NCBI GenBank assembly: GCA_003252535.1
Contig: QKDN01000048.1
Span: forward strand, 1-64,000
Reading direction: 5' to 3'
DNA length: 64,000 nucleotides
Source of the DNA: Campylobacterota bacterium
GTDB lineage: Bacteria > Campylobacterota > Campylobacteria > Campylobacterales > Sulfurovaceae
This document shows, one piece after another, positions 41,791-50,448 of the stretch. The notes under the pieces were generated by a model that was not told the origin of the DNA, made no database searches, and saw only the letters and a list, made by a program, of their open reading frames with translations. The position numbers and the translations under genes are program-made. Position 1 is the first letter of the stretch. Every line of letters starts with the position of its first letter.

Positions 41791-43074
41791 TTATGCGTCC
41801 ATAGCCTTTAATCGCTCCAAAATATCTTCTACCACCTTGAAAGTCCTCTCCACGGATTCCAGTTCCACCTCTTCACGGATGGAGTGAGGGAATCTGATCG
41901 TCGGCCCTATCGAGGCGATCTGGAGGTGCGGGTATTTTTCGTAGATCACGCCGCACTCGAGCCCGGCATGGATGGCGACAAGCTTGCTCGTGCCGAACAC
42001 TTCGCTGACTGCTTCACTGACAAGTCCGGTGAAGCTGTTGACCTGCGGTTTCCATGAGGGGTACTTGTCCTGGAGCATGACATCGAAGCCGTACGATGAA
42101 AAATGTTCTGCCGTATCGCGGCTGATCCTCTCGAGCCCCTGCGGGTCCATTGCCCTCAGGCTGGTTTCGATCCTGCATCCCCCGTTCTCTATCGTGACGA
42201 TGGCAAGGTTGGCGCTGCGGCCAGGTATCCTGAACTCATGGTCCATCTCGTGTACGCCGTGGACGAAGCCGTGGAGAACACTGATGATCTCGTCGGAGCC
42301 GTATATTGCCATCCGGTCGTCCTCTATCGCTTCAACCTGCATCATGCCATTGCTTGCGAGGGGTTCTTCGCTTTTGACTACCGCTTCGACGGCAGCCGGG
42401 ATGGAGTTGCGGCGTTCGCCGCCTCTGAGCGAGACGATATCGACGTTTTTCCCTGCGAGGTGTGAGGCAAGCACTTTGATGGCATTCGGGATACCTTTGT
42501 CGATATCGACACCGGAGTGGCCGCCGGGCAGACCGCTGACCGTCAGGCGATAGCTCTGTCCGGGACTGGAGAAAAGGGGATATCGCTTGAGCGCAACAGC
42601 GTCGACACCCCCTGCACAGCCGATATAGACCTCAGCTTCATCCTCGCTGTCGATATTGAGCATCCTGGGTGAGCGGATATCAAAAGAGAGTGCACCTGCA
42701 CCGATGAGCCCTATCTCTTCGTCTGAGGTAAGCAGGAATTCGATATCGTCCGTCCCCCGGGTCATGAGCTCCATCATCATCGCTATCGCGATGCCGTTAT
42801 CGGCTCCGAGCGAAGAGTCGCTGGCCCTGAGCCTGCCATCCTCTTCGTAGGTCCGGATATCTGGTGCGCTTCCCATGCAGACCATATCATAGTGGGCCTG
42901 AAGACATATTCGCGGTTTCCCTCTGGAAACCAGGATATTGTCGGCTGCATCGACAGCGACATCATATCCGTACCCCTCGGCAAATGTCTTGAGGTAGTCC
43001 CGGAGTCTGGACGCCTCTTGACTGCAATGGGGGATCTGGGTGATTGTTATAAAGTGATCTATGATCGAAGACAC
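41791..43074 (-). CDS. pepD: PepD/M20C-type aminoacyl-histidine dipeptidase-like peptidase
   Basis: 427 residues. M20 metal ligands: LQAHYDMVCMG (His, Asp), SLGADNGIAIA (Asp), LTSDEEIGLIGA (catalytic Glu-Glu), LNIDSEDE (Asp) and SIGPTIRFPHSIREEV (His). The lid domain with LPGGHSGVDIDKG is the PepD type. It hydrolyses dipeptides including Xaa-His in the cytoplasm, with two Zn. Length is slightly shorter than E. coli PepD. It is monocistronic. Confidence 0.88.
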   Translation of the reverse strand: MSSIIDHFITITQIPHCSQEASRLRDYLKTFAEGYGYDVAVDAADNILVSRGKPRICLQAHYDMVCMGSAPDIRTYEEDGRLRASDSSLGADNGIAIAMMMELMTRGTDDIEFLLTSDEEIGLIGAGALSFDIRSPRMLNIDSEDEAEVYIGCAGGVDAVALKRYPLFSSPGQSYRLTVSGLPGGHSGVDIDKGIPNAIKVLASHLAGKNVDIVSLRGGERRNSIPAAVEAVVKSEEPLASNGMMQVEAIEDDRMAIYGSDEIISVLHGFVHGVHEMDHEFRIPGRSANLAIVTIENGGCRIETSLRAMDPQGLERISRDTAEHFSSYGFDVMLQDKYPSWKPQVNSFTGLVSEAVSEVFGTSKLVAIHAGLECGVIYEKYPHLQIASIGPTIRFPHSIREEVELESVERTFKVVEDILERLKAMDA

Positions 43075-43171
43075 GGATTGTTCCTTGATAGGGATATGAT
43101 CTGGATGAAATGGGATTGCTTTGATGAAAAGCAGGAACCTCTTTTGGGAAGTCCCAAAAGAGTCTGGATGA

Positions 43172-43561
43172 TTAGAGTTCTGCCATCTCTTTAGACATGT
43201 TCTGAGCTGTCTTTTCGATGATCATTTTTGCAAGAGCAACGTTCCCGTCATCTCTGAAGATAGCAAAGACGTTGAGCTTGGAGAAATTGTCCCCGCTCTG
43301 GTCGCCTGCACTGTTGATGAGGAATACATGACCGTCGTGTGTCTTGGTCTCGACGAACGATGCTTCAGCAAAACCGACGTCCAGTGCTGATTCTGAGACC
43401 ATTCTGAAGGCGTCGTTGAAGATACTCGCAGAGTATGCGATATCCACACCCGTATTTTCGGCATCCATATAGAGTGTTTCACCGGCAAAGTTCAAAACTG
43501 CTGAACCAAGGTAACCGTTCACTGTTCTAAGGCGTTTCATTGACTGTTCAAAATTTATCAT
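43172..43561 (-). CDS. Roadblock/LC7 domain protein
   Basis: 129 residues of alpha/beta pattern: helix (FEQSMKRLRTVNGY), strands GSAVLNFAGETLYMD, helix ASIFNDAFRMVSESA, strands ASFVETKTHDGHVFLINSA and LNVFAIFRDDGN, helix LAKMIIEKTAQNM. This matches Roadblock/LC7 (MglB-like) modules that bind small GTPases or dimerise; no MglA-like GTPase is in the window. It sits 12 nt downstream of the PAS gene in the same operon and is divergent from the GAF-kinases, so it is likely part of that signalling set. Confidence 0.7.
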   Translation of the reverse strand: MINFEQSMKRLRTVNGYLGSAVLNFAGETLYMDAENTGVDIAYSASIFNDAFRMVSESALDVGFAEASFVETKTHDGHVFLINSAGDQSGDNFSKLNVFAIFRDDGNVALAKMIIEKTAQNMSKEMAEL

Positions 43562-43573
43562 AGTTATTTCCTT

Positions 43574-44092
43574 TTAGCTATTTTGTAGTTTTATCATAGC
43601 ATCATTAAATGTAGCTAAAGAGAAACCTTGAGATGCAAGGAACTCTCCAAGAATTTTTTCCGAAGCTTCCATACCGCCTGCATCTTCAGCATCTCTGAGC
43701 TGCTTGTAAAGAGGCTCGATCGCTGCCCTGGCAGCAGGAGACATGGACTTTCTTGTAGAGACATAGTTCCTGAATGATCCGTCCGGATTGAGCGCTACTC
43801 TGACATGGGCGTAGACCCAGTAAAAGCTACCGTCTTTTGAAAGGTTCTTGACGAATGCATGGGTGTCTTCACCTGCTTTGAGGTGATCCCAAAGAACCTT
43901 GAATACGATCTTCGGCATATCCGGATGGCGGATAAGCGAGTGCGGCTTATCAAGGAGCTCACCCTGCGTGTAGCCTGCGAGCTTGAAAAAAATAGGGTTG
44001 GCATAGGTTATATCCCCTGCCTCATTGCCTTTCGAGACAATAATATCGACGCTGGTAACCGGTTGTTCTACATCTGTTGGTGTTACTGCCAT
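43574..44092 (-). CDS. Aer/CetB-like PAS domain protein
   Basis: 172 residues: a PAS domain (about 10-125) then a helical tail (about 130-172). The central ANPIFFKLAGYTQGELLDKPHSLIRHPDMPK and VKNLSKDGSFYWVYAHV are the Aer/CetB subtype that binds FAD and senses redox or energy state in Campylobacterota. In typical Aer-PAS the segment before VKN carries a Trp; here it is THAF, so flavin binding should be tested. It is co-transcribed with the roadblock gene, with no methyl-accepting partner adjacent. Confidence 0.85.
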   Translation of the reverse strand: MAVTPTDVEQPVTSVDIIVSKGNEAGDITYANPIFFKLAGYTQGELLDKPHSLIRHPDMPKIVFKVLWDHLKAGEDTHAFVKNLSKDGSFYWVYAHVRVALNPDGSFRNYVSTRKSMSPAARAAIEPLYKQLRDAEDAGGMEASEKILGEFLASQGFSLATFNDAMIKLQNS

Positions 44093-44239
44093 AAGTCATC
44101 CTTCGTAGTCTTGTTAGCTTGATTTGGAATACAACACAAAATATTACATTTGTGTAACCATGGGTATTCTTGCATGATTTAGCTTAAAGTTTTGGTAATA
44201 ATACTGAAATCAATTCGATAATATTTGTATTAAAGTAAA

Positions 44240-44250
44240 TGTGGTAAAAT
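44240..44250 (+). promoter_or_regulatory. Possible promoter of the first hybrid kinase
   Basis: TGGTAAAAT (44242-44250) is an extended -10 (TGnTAAAAT) about 40 nt before ATG 44291, in the 198-bp divergent gap with the PAS gene. No good -35 is visible. The rest of the gap is AT-rich and holds no other feature I can name. Confidence 0.4.
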
Positions 44251-44290
44251 GGCCGCCAGGTATTAATCACAGAAGGCAGGTATGGTATAG

Positions 44291-46315
44291 ATGGACAACA
44301 AGAAAGCGACCGAGGACGCGATCAATAGGGTCAACGCGGCTAAAGAGGAGATATCCAGGGCTTCGAGTCTCGGAGATATATATCTCGGGGTAGAGAAACT
44401 GATATGTGAGCTTACAGGCTCCGATTCGACGACCCTGTTCAGTTACGATCCAAAAAAACAGACCCTTTATACATCGAAGAACGACAAGAGCCTGGAGTTC
44501 CCGATGATCCGTCCCGAAGGGCTCCTCGGTCAGAGCTTCCTGACAAAGAAACCGATGACTTTCAATTATGTCGCCAGTGAGAAGTACTACGTTCCCGATA
44601 TCGACAATATCGCTGACGCACGGCTCAAAGCACAGCTTATCGTCCCGATCCTCGATGAGGATAACCTCAAAGGTATCGTCAGGGTTTCGAGATACCTCGG
44701 CAACAACCTTCACTACACAAGAAAAGAGATCGATATCATCCAGTCACTTGTCCAGTTTTTCAAGAGCGTGATGAACAAGATCGAGGTTTATCCCGAAGGT
44801 GGAGCACCGTTCGAGAGCACCAGCACCGAACTGGGACAGAAGATAGAAAAGATCGAAGAGAACAAGGCCAACAACCCTGAGATCAATAGTACCATGCTCT
44901 TCCTCTCCAACACCGTCCATGACATCCGCACACCGGCGAACAGTCTCTACGGTTTTCTCGAAGTACTGGAGGAGCAGATACAGGACAAAAGGCTCAAGGT
45001 CTTTATCGAGAATGCCAAGGAGAGCGCAGCCTTCATCAATAACCTGACCGACTCCATCCTCCAGCAGGTCAAGGAGATCCATGAGATAGAGACATCGACG
45101 CCGACAGTGGTCAATTCGGTCAAGTTCTTTTCACAGGTGGGTGATATCTTCTCGGCAAATATGTGTAAAAAAGGGATCCATTATGTCATCCATATCTCTC
45201 CGAACATGCCCAAAGAGATATCGATCGACAAGCTCAAGCTCAAAAGGATCATGATCAACCTCATAGGCAATGCCTACAAGTTCACCCCGTCGGACAAGAG
45301 GATCGACTTCAGGGCACTCTACAGACCAGAGACAAAAGATATTTACGTCGAGGTGGTAGACCAGGGGCTTGGGATCGAGGAGAGCAGGCAAAAGATGATC
45401 TTCGAATCGTTCAAACAGGCAGAAGAGGATACCAGCAAACATTTCGGCGGTACAGGGCTTGGACTTGCGATCTCTTCGCGCTATGTCTCTGATCTCGGCG
45501 GCAAGCTCGAGCTCAAAAGTGCACTGGGTGAGGGGAGTACTTTCCACTTTACCGTACCCGTCGATGTCGTCGATGCCAGCTCATCGCAGCAGAAGTTCAG
45601 CGACCTGGACAAGAAGATCCTCCTCTATTCAGACAATCCGAACTGTACCAATGTGCGCAATATCTACAATTATCTCATCAGCCTGGGGATGCCCCAGGAG
45701 AGGATCGAGATCAGTGCCGTATTCGATCCCGATGCAACCCATTTCTTCTGCTTCCAGCACAAGCTCAGCGATGAGATTCTTGAGAGCGCTGCGATCAACA
45801 ATATGAAGATCGTGATCGTGGAGGAGGAGCTCTTCTCACTGAACAAAGATGCGAAGTATGCCCAGTACGAGATCATCTCGGAGAACACCTATTACGGAGA
45901 CAAGGTGCACAGCGCAGTCTACTCCGGGAAAAAGACAAAGATACTTCTTGCCGACGACAGCAAGGTCAATATAGTACTCCTTCGTGCGATGCTCGAGACA
46001 GAGTACTGCGAGATCGTCGATACGACCGACGGTGAAGCGGCATACAACCTGATCAAGGACGGCTACCTCAGGCATGAACCTTTCGACCTGGCTTTCCTCG
46101 ATGAGCATATGCCCAACCTTTCTGGCAGCGAGATCATGGAGAAAGTGAGGCGTATCGAGCTCAAGCAAAACGTCAAAAAGCTCTTTGCCGTTTCTATCAC
46201 CGGTGATCCGAACATGAAAGCTGAAGAAGGGGGGCTGTACGATCTGCAGGTCAACAAACCTTTCAAAAAACAGGATGTCAAGGATGCCCTGAAGAAGGTC
46301 ATGGAGCACAACTAA
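44291..46315 (+). CDS. GAF-type hybrid histidine kinase with pseudo-receiver and receiver
   Basis: 674 residues, soluble. GAF-like sensor at about 20-165; HisKA with phospho-His210 in TVHDIRTPANSLYGF; HATPase with N-box MINLIGNAYKFTP (Asn323 and Asn327), VVDQGLGI and FGGTGLGLAIS. Then a receiver-like fold (about 440-515, KILLYSDN ... IVIVEEELFS) lacking the phospho-Asp. A true receiver follows at 550-674 with Asp604 in FLDEHMP and Lys656. It has no TM helix or output domain. The RBS is weak (AGG about 10 nt upstream). It is the first of two paralogues in tandem, opposite a PAS-roadblock operon. It presumably phosphorylates its own receiver and an unknown partner. Confidence 0.9.
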   Translation: MDNKKATEDAINRVNAAKEEISRASSLGDIYLGVEKLICELTGSDSTTLFSYDPKKQTLYTSKNDKSLEFPMIRPEGLLGQSFLTKKPMTFNYVASEKYYVPDIDNIADARLKAQLIVPILDEDNLKGIVRVSRYLGNNLHYTRKEIDIIQSLVQFFKSVMNKIEVYPEGGAPFESTSTELGQKIEKIEENKANNPEINSTMLFLSNTVHDIRTPANSLYGFLEVLEEQIQDKRLKVFIENAKESAAFINNLTDSILQQVKEIHEIETSTPTVVNSVKFFSQVGDIFSANMCKKGIHYVIHISPNMPKEISIDKLKLKRIMINLIGNAYKFTPSDKRIDFRALYRPETKDIYVEVVDQGLGIEESRQKMIFESFKQAEEDTSKHFGGTGLGLAISSRYVSDLGGKLELKSALGEGSTFHFTVPVDVVDASSSQQKFSDLDKKILLYSDNPNCTNVRNIYNYLISLGMPQERIEISAVFDPDATHFFCFQHKLSDEILESAAINNMKIVIVEEELFSLNKDAKYAQYEIISENTYYGDKVHSAVYSGKKTKILLADDSKVNIVLLRAMLETEYCEIVDTTDGEAAYNLIKDGYLRHEPFDLAFLDEHMPNLSGSEIMEKVRRIELKQNVKKLFAVSITGDPNMKAEEGGLYDLQVNKPFKKQDVKDALKKVMEHN

Positions 46316-46337
46316 GCAGACGGTGATAAAGAGTCTG

Positions 46338-46418
46338 TATAATAGACCTCTCGCAAAACTGTGAGACGGGCGGTAAATTTTCCCGTTGATACCGCGCGTC
46401 CCATACGGTTTTGAAGCA
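46338..46418 (+). repeat. Hairpin element E between the two kinases, arms related to copy A
   Basis: Starts with TATAATAGACC (46338-), like the ATAATAGAC of copy A, then GCAAAAC and a distant complement ACGGTTTTG (46406-46414). Inside, GACGGGCGGTA (46365-46375) and TACCGCGCGTC (46390-46400) form an 11-bp stem with one mismatch. The ~65-nt core of copies A-D is absent. The TATAAT could also be the -10 of the second kinase. Confidence 0.65.
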
Positions 46419-46452
46419 AGATCACAGCAAGTCCTCAACAAAGGCGAATGAG

Positions 46453-48474
46453 ATGAAGAGCAAAGCAACCGACCTTATCAATATACTTACTGAGTGTATG
46501 GATAAGGTTTCGCGTGCCAATAACAACAAAGAGATAAGTCTGATCATCGAAAATCTTCTGATGGATTTCACCGATTCGCAAAGTGCCACTTTTCTCCTCT
46601 TTGATCACGAGCACCAGGTGCTCTATGCAGAGAAGCAGGAGCAGCGGCTCCAGATACCGATGATCAAACCCCGGGGACTGCTCGGCAATTCGTTCCTGGG
46701 GAAGAACGCTGCGATCTACCAGCATGCGCTCAGTGAGAAAGACTATGTCTGCGAGATAGACAACCCGCTCAAGATGCATATTGGTTCCCAGATGATTCTC
46801 CCGATCCTCAAGGACGACGAGCTCGTAGCGATAGCCAGGATGGCACGAACGCTCGATCATCCCAAAGGTTACAGTGTGAACGATCTGGAGCTCCTGCGTT
46901 CGCTGACACCTTACCTGCTGCGGGTCGTCGATGTGATGTTTCGTGACAGTGCCAGCCGTCACGAAATACTCCCAGATGATTCCTATATCAGTGAAGAGAT
47001 CAAGAAGCTCGAAGAGAATAAGCAGGAGGAGAGCGAGGAAGACTGCCGTGACCTGATGCTCTTCTTCTCCAATACGGTCCATGATATCCGCACACCGGCG
47101 AACAGCCTCTATGGCTTTCTGGAGCTTATCGGGCAGAAGATCACCGATGAGAGGATCAGGAGTTTTATCGAGAATGCCAAGGAGAGTGCGAAGTTCATCA
47201 ATGAAATGACCACATCCCTGCTCGAAAAGGCGAAGATCGAACATGAAAGTCAGGACACCGGCCTGAAGAGTGTCACGACCATCAAGTTCCTCTCAGGTAT
47301 CGCCGACGGATTTTCAGCCAATATGGCCAACAAGAACATCGAATACCTGATCTATCTCAGCCCGTCTCTCCCCAAAAAGATAGCTGTCGATGCCATCAAG
47401 CTCAAAAGGGTCCTGATGAACCTGATCGGCAACGCCTACAAGTTCACCCCCAGGGAGAAACAGATTCTTTTCTATGTGGATTATTCCCCGAAAGATACCC
47501 GGATGAGGGTATCGATCATCGACAGCGGGATCGGGATAGAGAAGAAACGCCAGAAAGATATCTTTGAAGCGTTCCGGCAGGCAGAAGAGGATACGAGCGA
47601 GAAGTTCGGCGGTACAGGTCTGGGGCTTGCCATCTGCGCAAAATATGTCAAGGATATGGGGGGCAAGCTCGAACTTGAATCCGAGATCGATGTAGGGAGC
47701 GAATTCTCTTTCGAGATACCGGTAGAAGTGGTCGACGATGCTCCTTCCCAAAGCGGTGTCGTCAACAAACGCAAGCGGGTCACGATCCTCACCGATGACA
47801 TCGACGGCGGTGATTCCAATATGATCGCCCGATATCTGAACGATCTCGGTTTTGATATGGAGAACATTAAGATCACATCCAAACTAAGCCTCGATACGAC
47901 CCATCTCTTTTGTTTCCAGAGCAATTACACCCCTGAGATCGCATCGATCGTCTATAACAGGAAGATGGAGCTCGTGATCATCGAGGAGAGCCTCTTTTCT
48001 ACGAGCGAGGATCCACTGTTCAACGATCTCAAGATCATTTCGGCCAACACATACTATGGAGATGTCATCCACGGGACCATCCTCTCGAAGAAGGCTTCGA
48101 GGGTACTTATCGTCGATGACAACAAGATCAATATTCATCTCATCGAGGCGATCCTCGAGGATGAATACTGCGAGATCATGGCACTCGAGTCGGGGAAACA
48201 TCTCCTCGAAAAGCTCACCAGGGCTCATAGGGACAACCATCCCTACGACATCATCTTCCTCGACAAGCATCTCCCCGACCAGAACGGCAACGCACTGCTG
48301 CGCCAGTTCCGGGATATAGAGCGCAAATACGGCTACGATCCGATCTACGCGATCTCTATCACAGGCGACCCTTACCTGGAGGAGAGCGAGAAAGCACTTT
48401 ATGATCTGCATGTCCACAAGCCGTTTAACAATGCCGATGTCAAAGAGGCATTTCACAAAGCTGCCAAAAAGTAG
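46453..48474 (+). CDS. Second GAF-type hybrid histidine kinase (tandem paralogue)
   Basis: 673 residues with the same order as the first: GAF-like 20-165, H-box with His210 in NTVHDIRTPANSLYGF, HATPase (LMNLIGNAYKFTP, FGGTGLGLAIC), a degenerate receiver (RVTILTDDIDGGDSN ... LVIIEESLFS) and a final receiver (VLIVDDNKINIHLIE, FLDKHLPDQNG, Lys in VHKPFNN). ATG 46453 with AAAGG upstream is preferred over an in-frame TTG 14 codons earlier, because it places the H-box His at residue 210 as in the partner. A hairpin (CAGGCC/GGCCTG, 48489-48508) follows the stop. Confidence 0.9.
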   Translation: MKSKATDLINILTECMDKVSRANNNKEISLIIENLLMDFTDSQSATFLLFDHEHQVLYAEKQEQRLQIPMIKPRGLLGNSFLGKNAAIYQHALSEKDYVCEIDNPLKMHIGSQMILPILKDDELVAIARMARTLDHPKGYSVNDLELLRSLTPYLLRVVDVMFRDSASRHEILPDDSYISEEIKKLEENKQEESEEDCRDLMLFFSNTVHDIRTPANSLYGFLELIGQKITDERIRSFIENAKESAKFINEMTTSLLEKAKIEHESQDTGLKSVTTIKFLSGIADGFSANMANKNIEYLIYLSPSLPKKIAVDAIKLKRVLMNLIGNAYKFTPREKQILFYVDYSPKDTRMRVSIIDSGIGIEKKRQKDIFEAFRQAEEDTSEKFGGTGLGLAICAKYVKDMGGKLELESEIDVGSEFSFEIPVEVVDDAPSQSGVVNKRKRVTILTDDIDGGDSNMIARYLNDLGFDMENIKITSKLSLDTTHLFCFQSNYTPEIASIVYNRKMELVIIEESLFSTSEDPLFNDLKIISANTYYGDVIHGTILSKKASRVLIVDDNKINIHLIEAILEDEYCEIMALESGKHLLEKLTRAHRDNHPYDIIFLDKHLPDQNGNALLRQFRDIERKYGYDPIYAISITGDPYLEESEKALYDLHVHKPFNNADVKEAFHKAAKK

Positions 48475-48488
48475 TTTTTCCCATACGA

Positions 48489-48508
48489 CAGGCCTTTTTT
48501 GGGGCCTG
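48489..48508 (+). terminator. Possible terminator after the kinase pair
   Basis: CAGGCC (48489-48494), loop with six T, GGCCTG (48503-48508). The stem is strong but has no following T-run. It also separates the kinases from the molybdoenzyme operon. The remaining 200 bp to 48719 are AT-rich with two further small hairpins. Confidence 0.35.
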
Positions 48509-48650
48509 ATATCACTTCTTCTGATAGGTTCAATCTCATAAATTTATCAAATATGTAACAAACCTCTATATCGATCAAAAAAACTTAACAAACTCTATTC
48601 AAATCATTTTATTTTAATGCAACTTCATATAGAATCTACACTTAGGCAAA

Positions 48651-48694
48651 GCCCTATGTATCGCACTTAAGGGCAACTTATCACCAGTATAAGT
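48651..48694 (+). promoter_or_regulatory. Hairpin-rich 5' leader of the molybdoenzyme operon
   Basis: GCCCT (48651-48655) pairs with AGGGC (48670-48674), and ACTTAT (48676-48681) with ATAAGT (48689-48694), just ahead of AAGGAGGAAGC and ATG 48719. A possible TATAGA -10 lies at 48628-48633. It could be a regulatory leader; no known riboswitch class is recognised. Confidence 0.35.
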
Positions 48695-48718
48695 GAAGCT
48701 GAAAATTAAGGAGGAAGC

Positions 48719-49489
48719 ATGAAACTAGGTTTCTTGGTTGACCTAAACCTGTGTATGGGGTGTAAAGGTTGTGAAGTCGCCTGTAAGGTGGAAAATGAAG
48801 TGCCGCTGAGCTCATGGCGTCTACGCGTTAAGTATATCGATATCGGAACATTCCCTGATTCATCGAGAAACTTTACGCCGCTTAGATGTAATCACTGTGA
48901 AAACGCGCCGTGTGAAAGAATCTGTCCGGTATCTGCACTGCATTATCTTGAAAACGGTATTGTGAACGTAGACAGTGCAAGATGTATCGGCTGCGCAGGC
49001 TGTATGATGGCATGTCCGTACGGAGCGATCTATATGGATCCCGAAACGAACACAGCAGACAAATGTACCTACTGTGCACACAGGATCGAAAGCGGTATGA
49101 TGCCGGCGTGTGTCGTAGCATGTCCTGTCGAAGCGAACATTTTTGGCGATATCGAAGATGACTCCAGCTACATCTCAAGATATATCATGGAACATCAGGG
49201 TGGAGTACAGGTCAGAAAACCTGAAAAACATACAAATCCGAAACACTTCTATGTAGGTGGCGGTAACCAGACGCTCAACCCGCTTGCACATCAGAGAATC
49301 GAAGGCTATGGCCTCTTCAACAATATCACGCACCTCAAGCATGTAGGTGATCCGCATCATGGTATACTTGATCGTTTCCTTGCTCCTTTTGCAGCTCACA
49401 AAGCAGTAGACAATAAGAGTTTTATGGATTTTGAACAGAAAAAAGCAGACAGTCATGACAAGTCTCATGAGAATGAAGGGGGTCACTAA
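48719..49489 (+). CDS. Four-cluster ferredoxin subunit of a PsrB/DmsB-type molybdoenzyme
   Basis: 256 residues. Sixteen cysteines form four [4Fe-4S] motifs: CMGCKGCEVAC, CNHCENAPCERIC, CIGCAGCMMAC and CTYCAHRI...CVVAC. This is the electron-wiring subunit between the Mo-bis-MGD catalytic subunit and the quinone-reactive membrane subunit. There is no Tat signal of its own, so it probably rides on the catalytic subunit. A perfect AAGGAGGAAGC precedes the ATG. The next gene shares one base with its stop. The tail after ~190 (His- and Asp-rich) is longer than in DmsB. Confidence 0.93.
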   Translation: MKLGFLVDLNLCMGCKGCEVACKVENEVPLSSWRLRVKYIDIGTFPDSSRNFTPLRCNHCENAPCERICPVSALHYLENGIVNVDSARCIGCAGCMMACPYGAIYMDPETNTADKCTYCAHRIESGMMPACVVACPVEANIFGDIEDDSSYISRYIMEHQGGVQVRKPEKHTNPKHFYVGGGNQTLNPLAHQRIEGYGLFNNITHLKHVGDPHHGILDRFLAPFAAHKAVDNKSFMDFEQKKADSHDKSHENEGGH

Positions 49490-50436
49490 TGGTAGAGCAT
49501 GGTATTAATGCAACCAATGCGGTTGTTACAATGGATGCAGCGCTTCCCGGGATTATCTGGGGATGGATGATCACACTCAATATGTGGGCTAAAAGTATCG
49601 GTACGGGTGTCGTATTGATCTCTGCATTCCTTCTTTACAGACACAAAAAAGAGAGCATGCCGAGCATCAGATGGATCATGCCGCTCATTTCATTTGTCGC
49701 GCTCAACGTGTTCCTGCTCTTTACGCTTGTGGATCTTCACCAGCCGCTGAGAATGGTCAACATCTTCTTCCACCCGCACTGGACATCGGCGATCACGGTA
49801 GGAGCATGGATGGCATCGCTGTTTACAGGACTCATTACGCTTCTTCTTGCTATCGGTCTGCTTGATGCATACCCGGACTGTGCAAGACACAATGAGATCG
49901 CCAAAACAGTCAGAGCCAACAGCGAGCTTTATGAGAAGTTCTATCCGTTCGTTGTCTTCCTTGCGATCCCGGTCACGCTTTATACTGCCGTGATCATGGC
50001 AGAGTCAAGTGCAAGAGAACTCTGGCAGGCACCGACAGAGCTTATGCAGATGTTGCTTGCGGCATTCATGGCCGGTTCGGCAGCACTCGTCATGGTATCT
50101 GACAAATGGAGCCAGGAGGTCAGAAAAGACCTTGCGCTCGTCCTTGCGATGGCAGTGTTCTTCAGCTTTGTTATGTATATGGGTGAATACTTCTTCTCGT
50201 TCAAATCCGCTGAAGCGGAAGTGACACTTGAGTATGTCCATTCAGGCGGTGAGTACAATGTCCAGTTCTGGATGGCAATGGTACTGGGCTTCATCGCACC
50301 GTTCTTCCTTGCGGTCTCCACAATGAAGAGCGACAACAAGACGATCCTCAGATTTGCGGCTATACTGGCGCTTATCGGATTGTATCTTGCAAAAGACGTA
50401 TGGCTTAAAATCCCACAAATGCTACCACTAAGTTAA
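49489..50436 (+). CDS. NrfD/PsrC-type membrane anchor subunit
   Basis: 315 residues, about nine membrane helices. LHQPLRMVNIFFHPHWTS and YTAVIMAESSARELWQAP are NrfD/PsrC hallmarks: the quinone site and the helix packing against the Fe-S subunit. It passes electrons to or from menaquinone. The gene begins in the preceding stop (TAATG) and ends 12 nt before the catalytic subunit, so the operon order is B-C-A. No heme ligands of the NarI type are seen. Confidence 0.92.
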   Translation: MVEHGINATNAVVTMDAALPGIIWGWMITLNMWAKSIGTGVVLISAFLLYRHKKESMPSIRWIMPLISFVALNVFLLFTLVDLHQPLRMVNIFFHPHWTSAITVGAWMASLFTGLITLLLAIGLLDAYPDCARHNEIAKTVRANSELYEKFYPFVVFLAIPVTLYTAVIMAESSARELWQAPTELMQMLLAAFMAGSAALVMVSDKWSQEVRKDLALVLAMAVFFSFVMYMGEYFFSFKSAEAEVTLEYVHSGGEYNVQFWMAMVLGFIAPFFLAVSTMKSDNKTILRFAAILALIGLYLAKDVWLKIPQMLPLS

Positions 50437-50448
50437 GAGGAGATAGGT

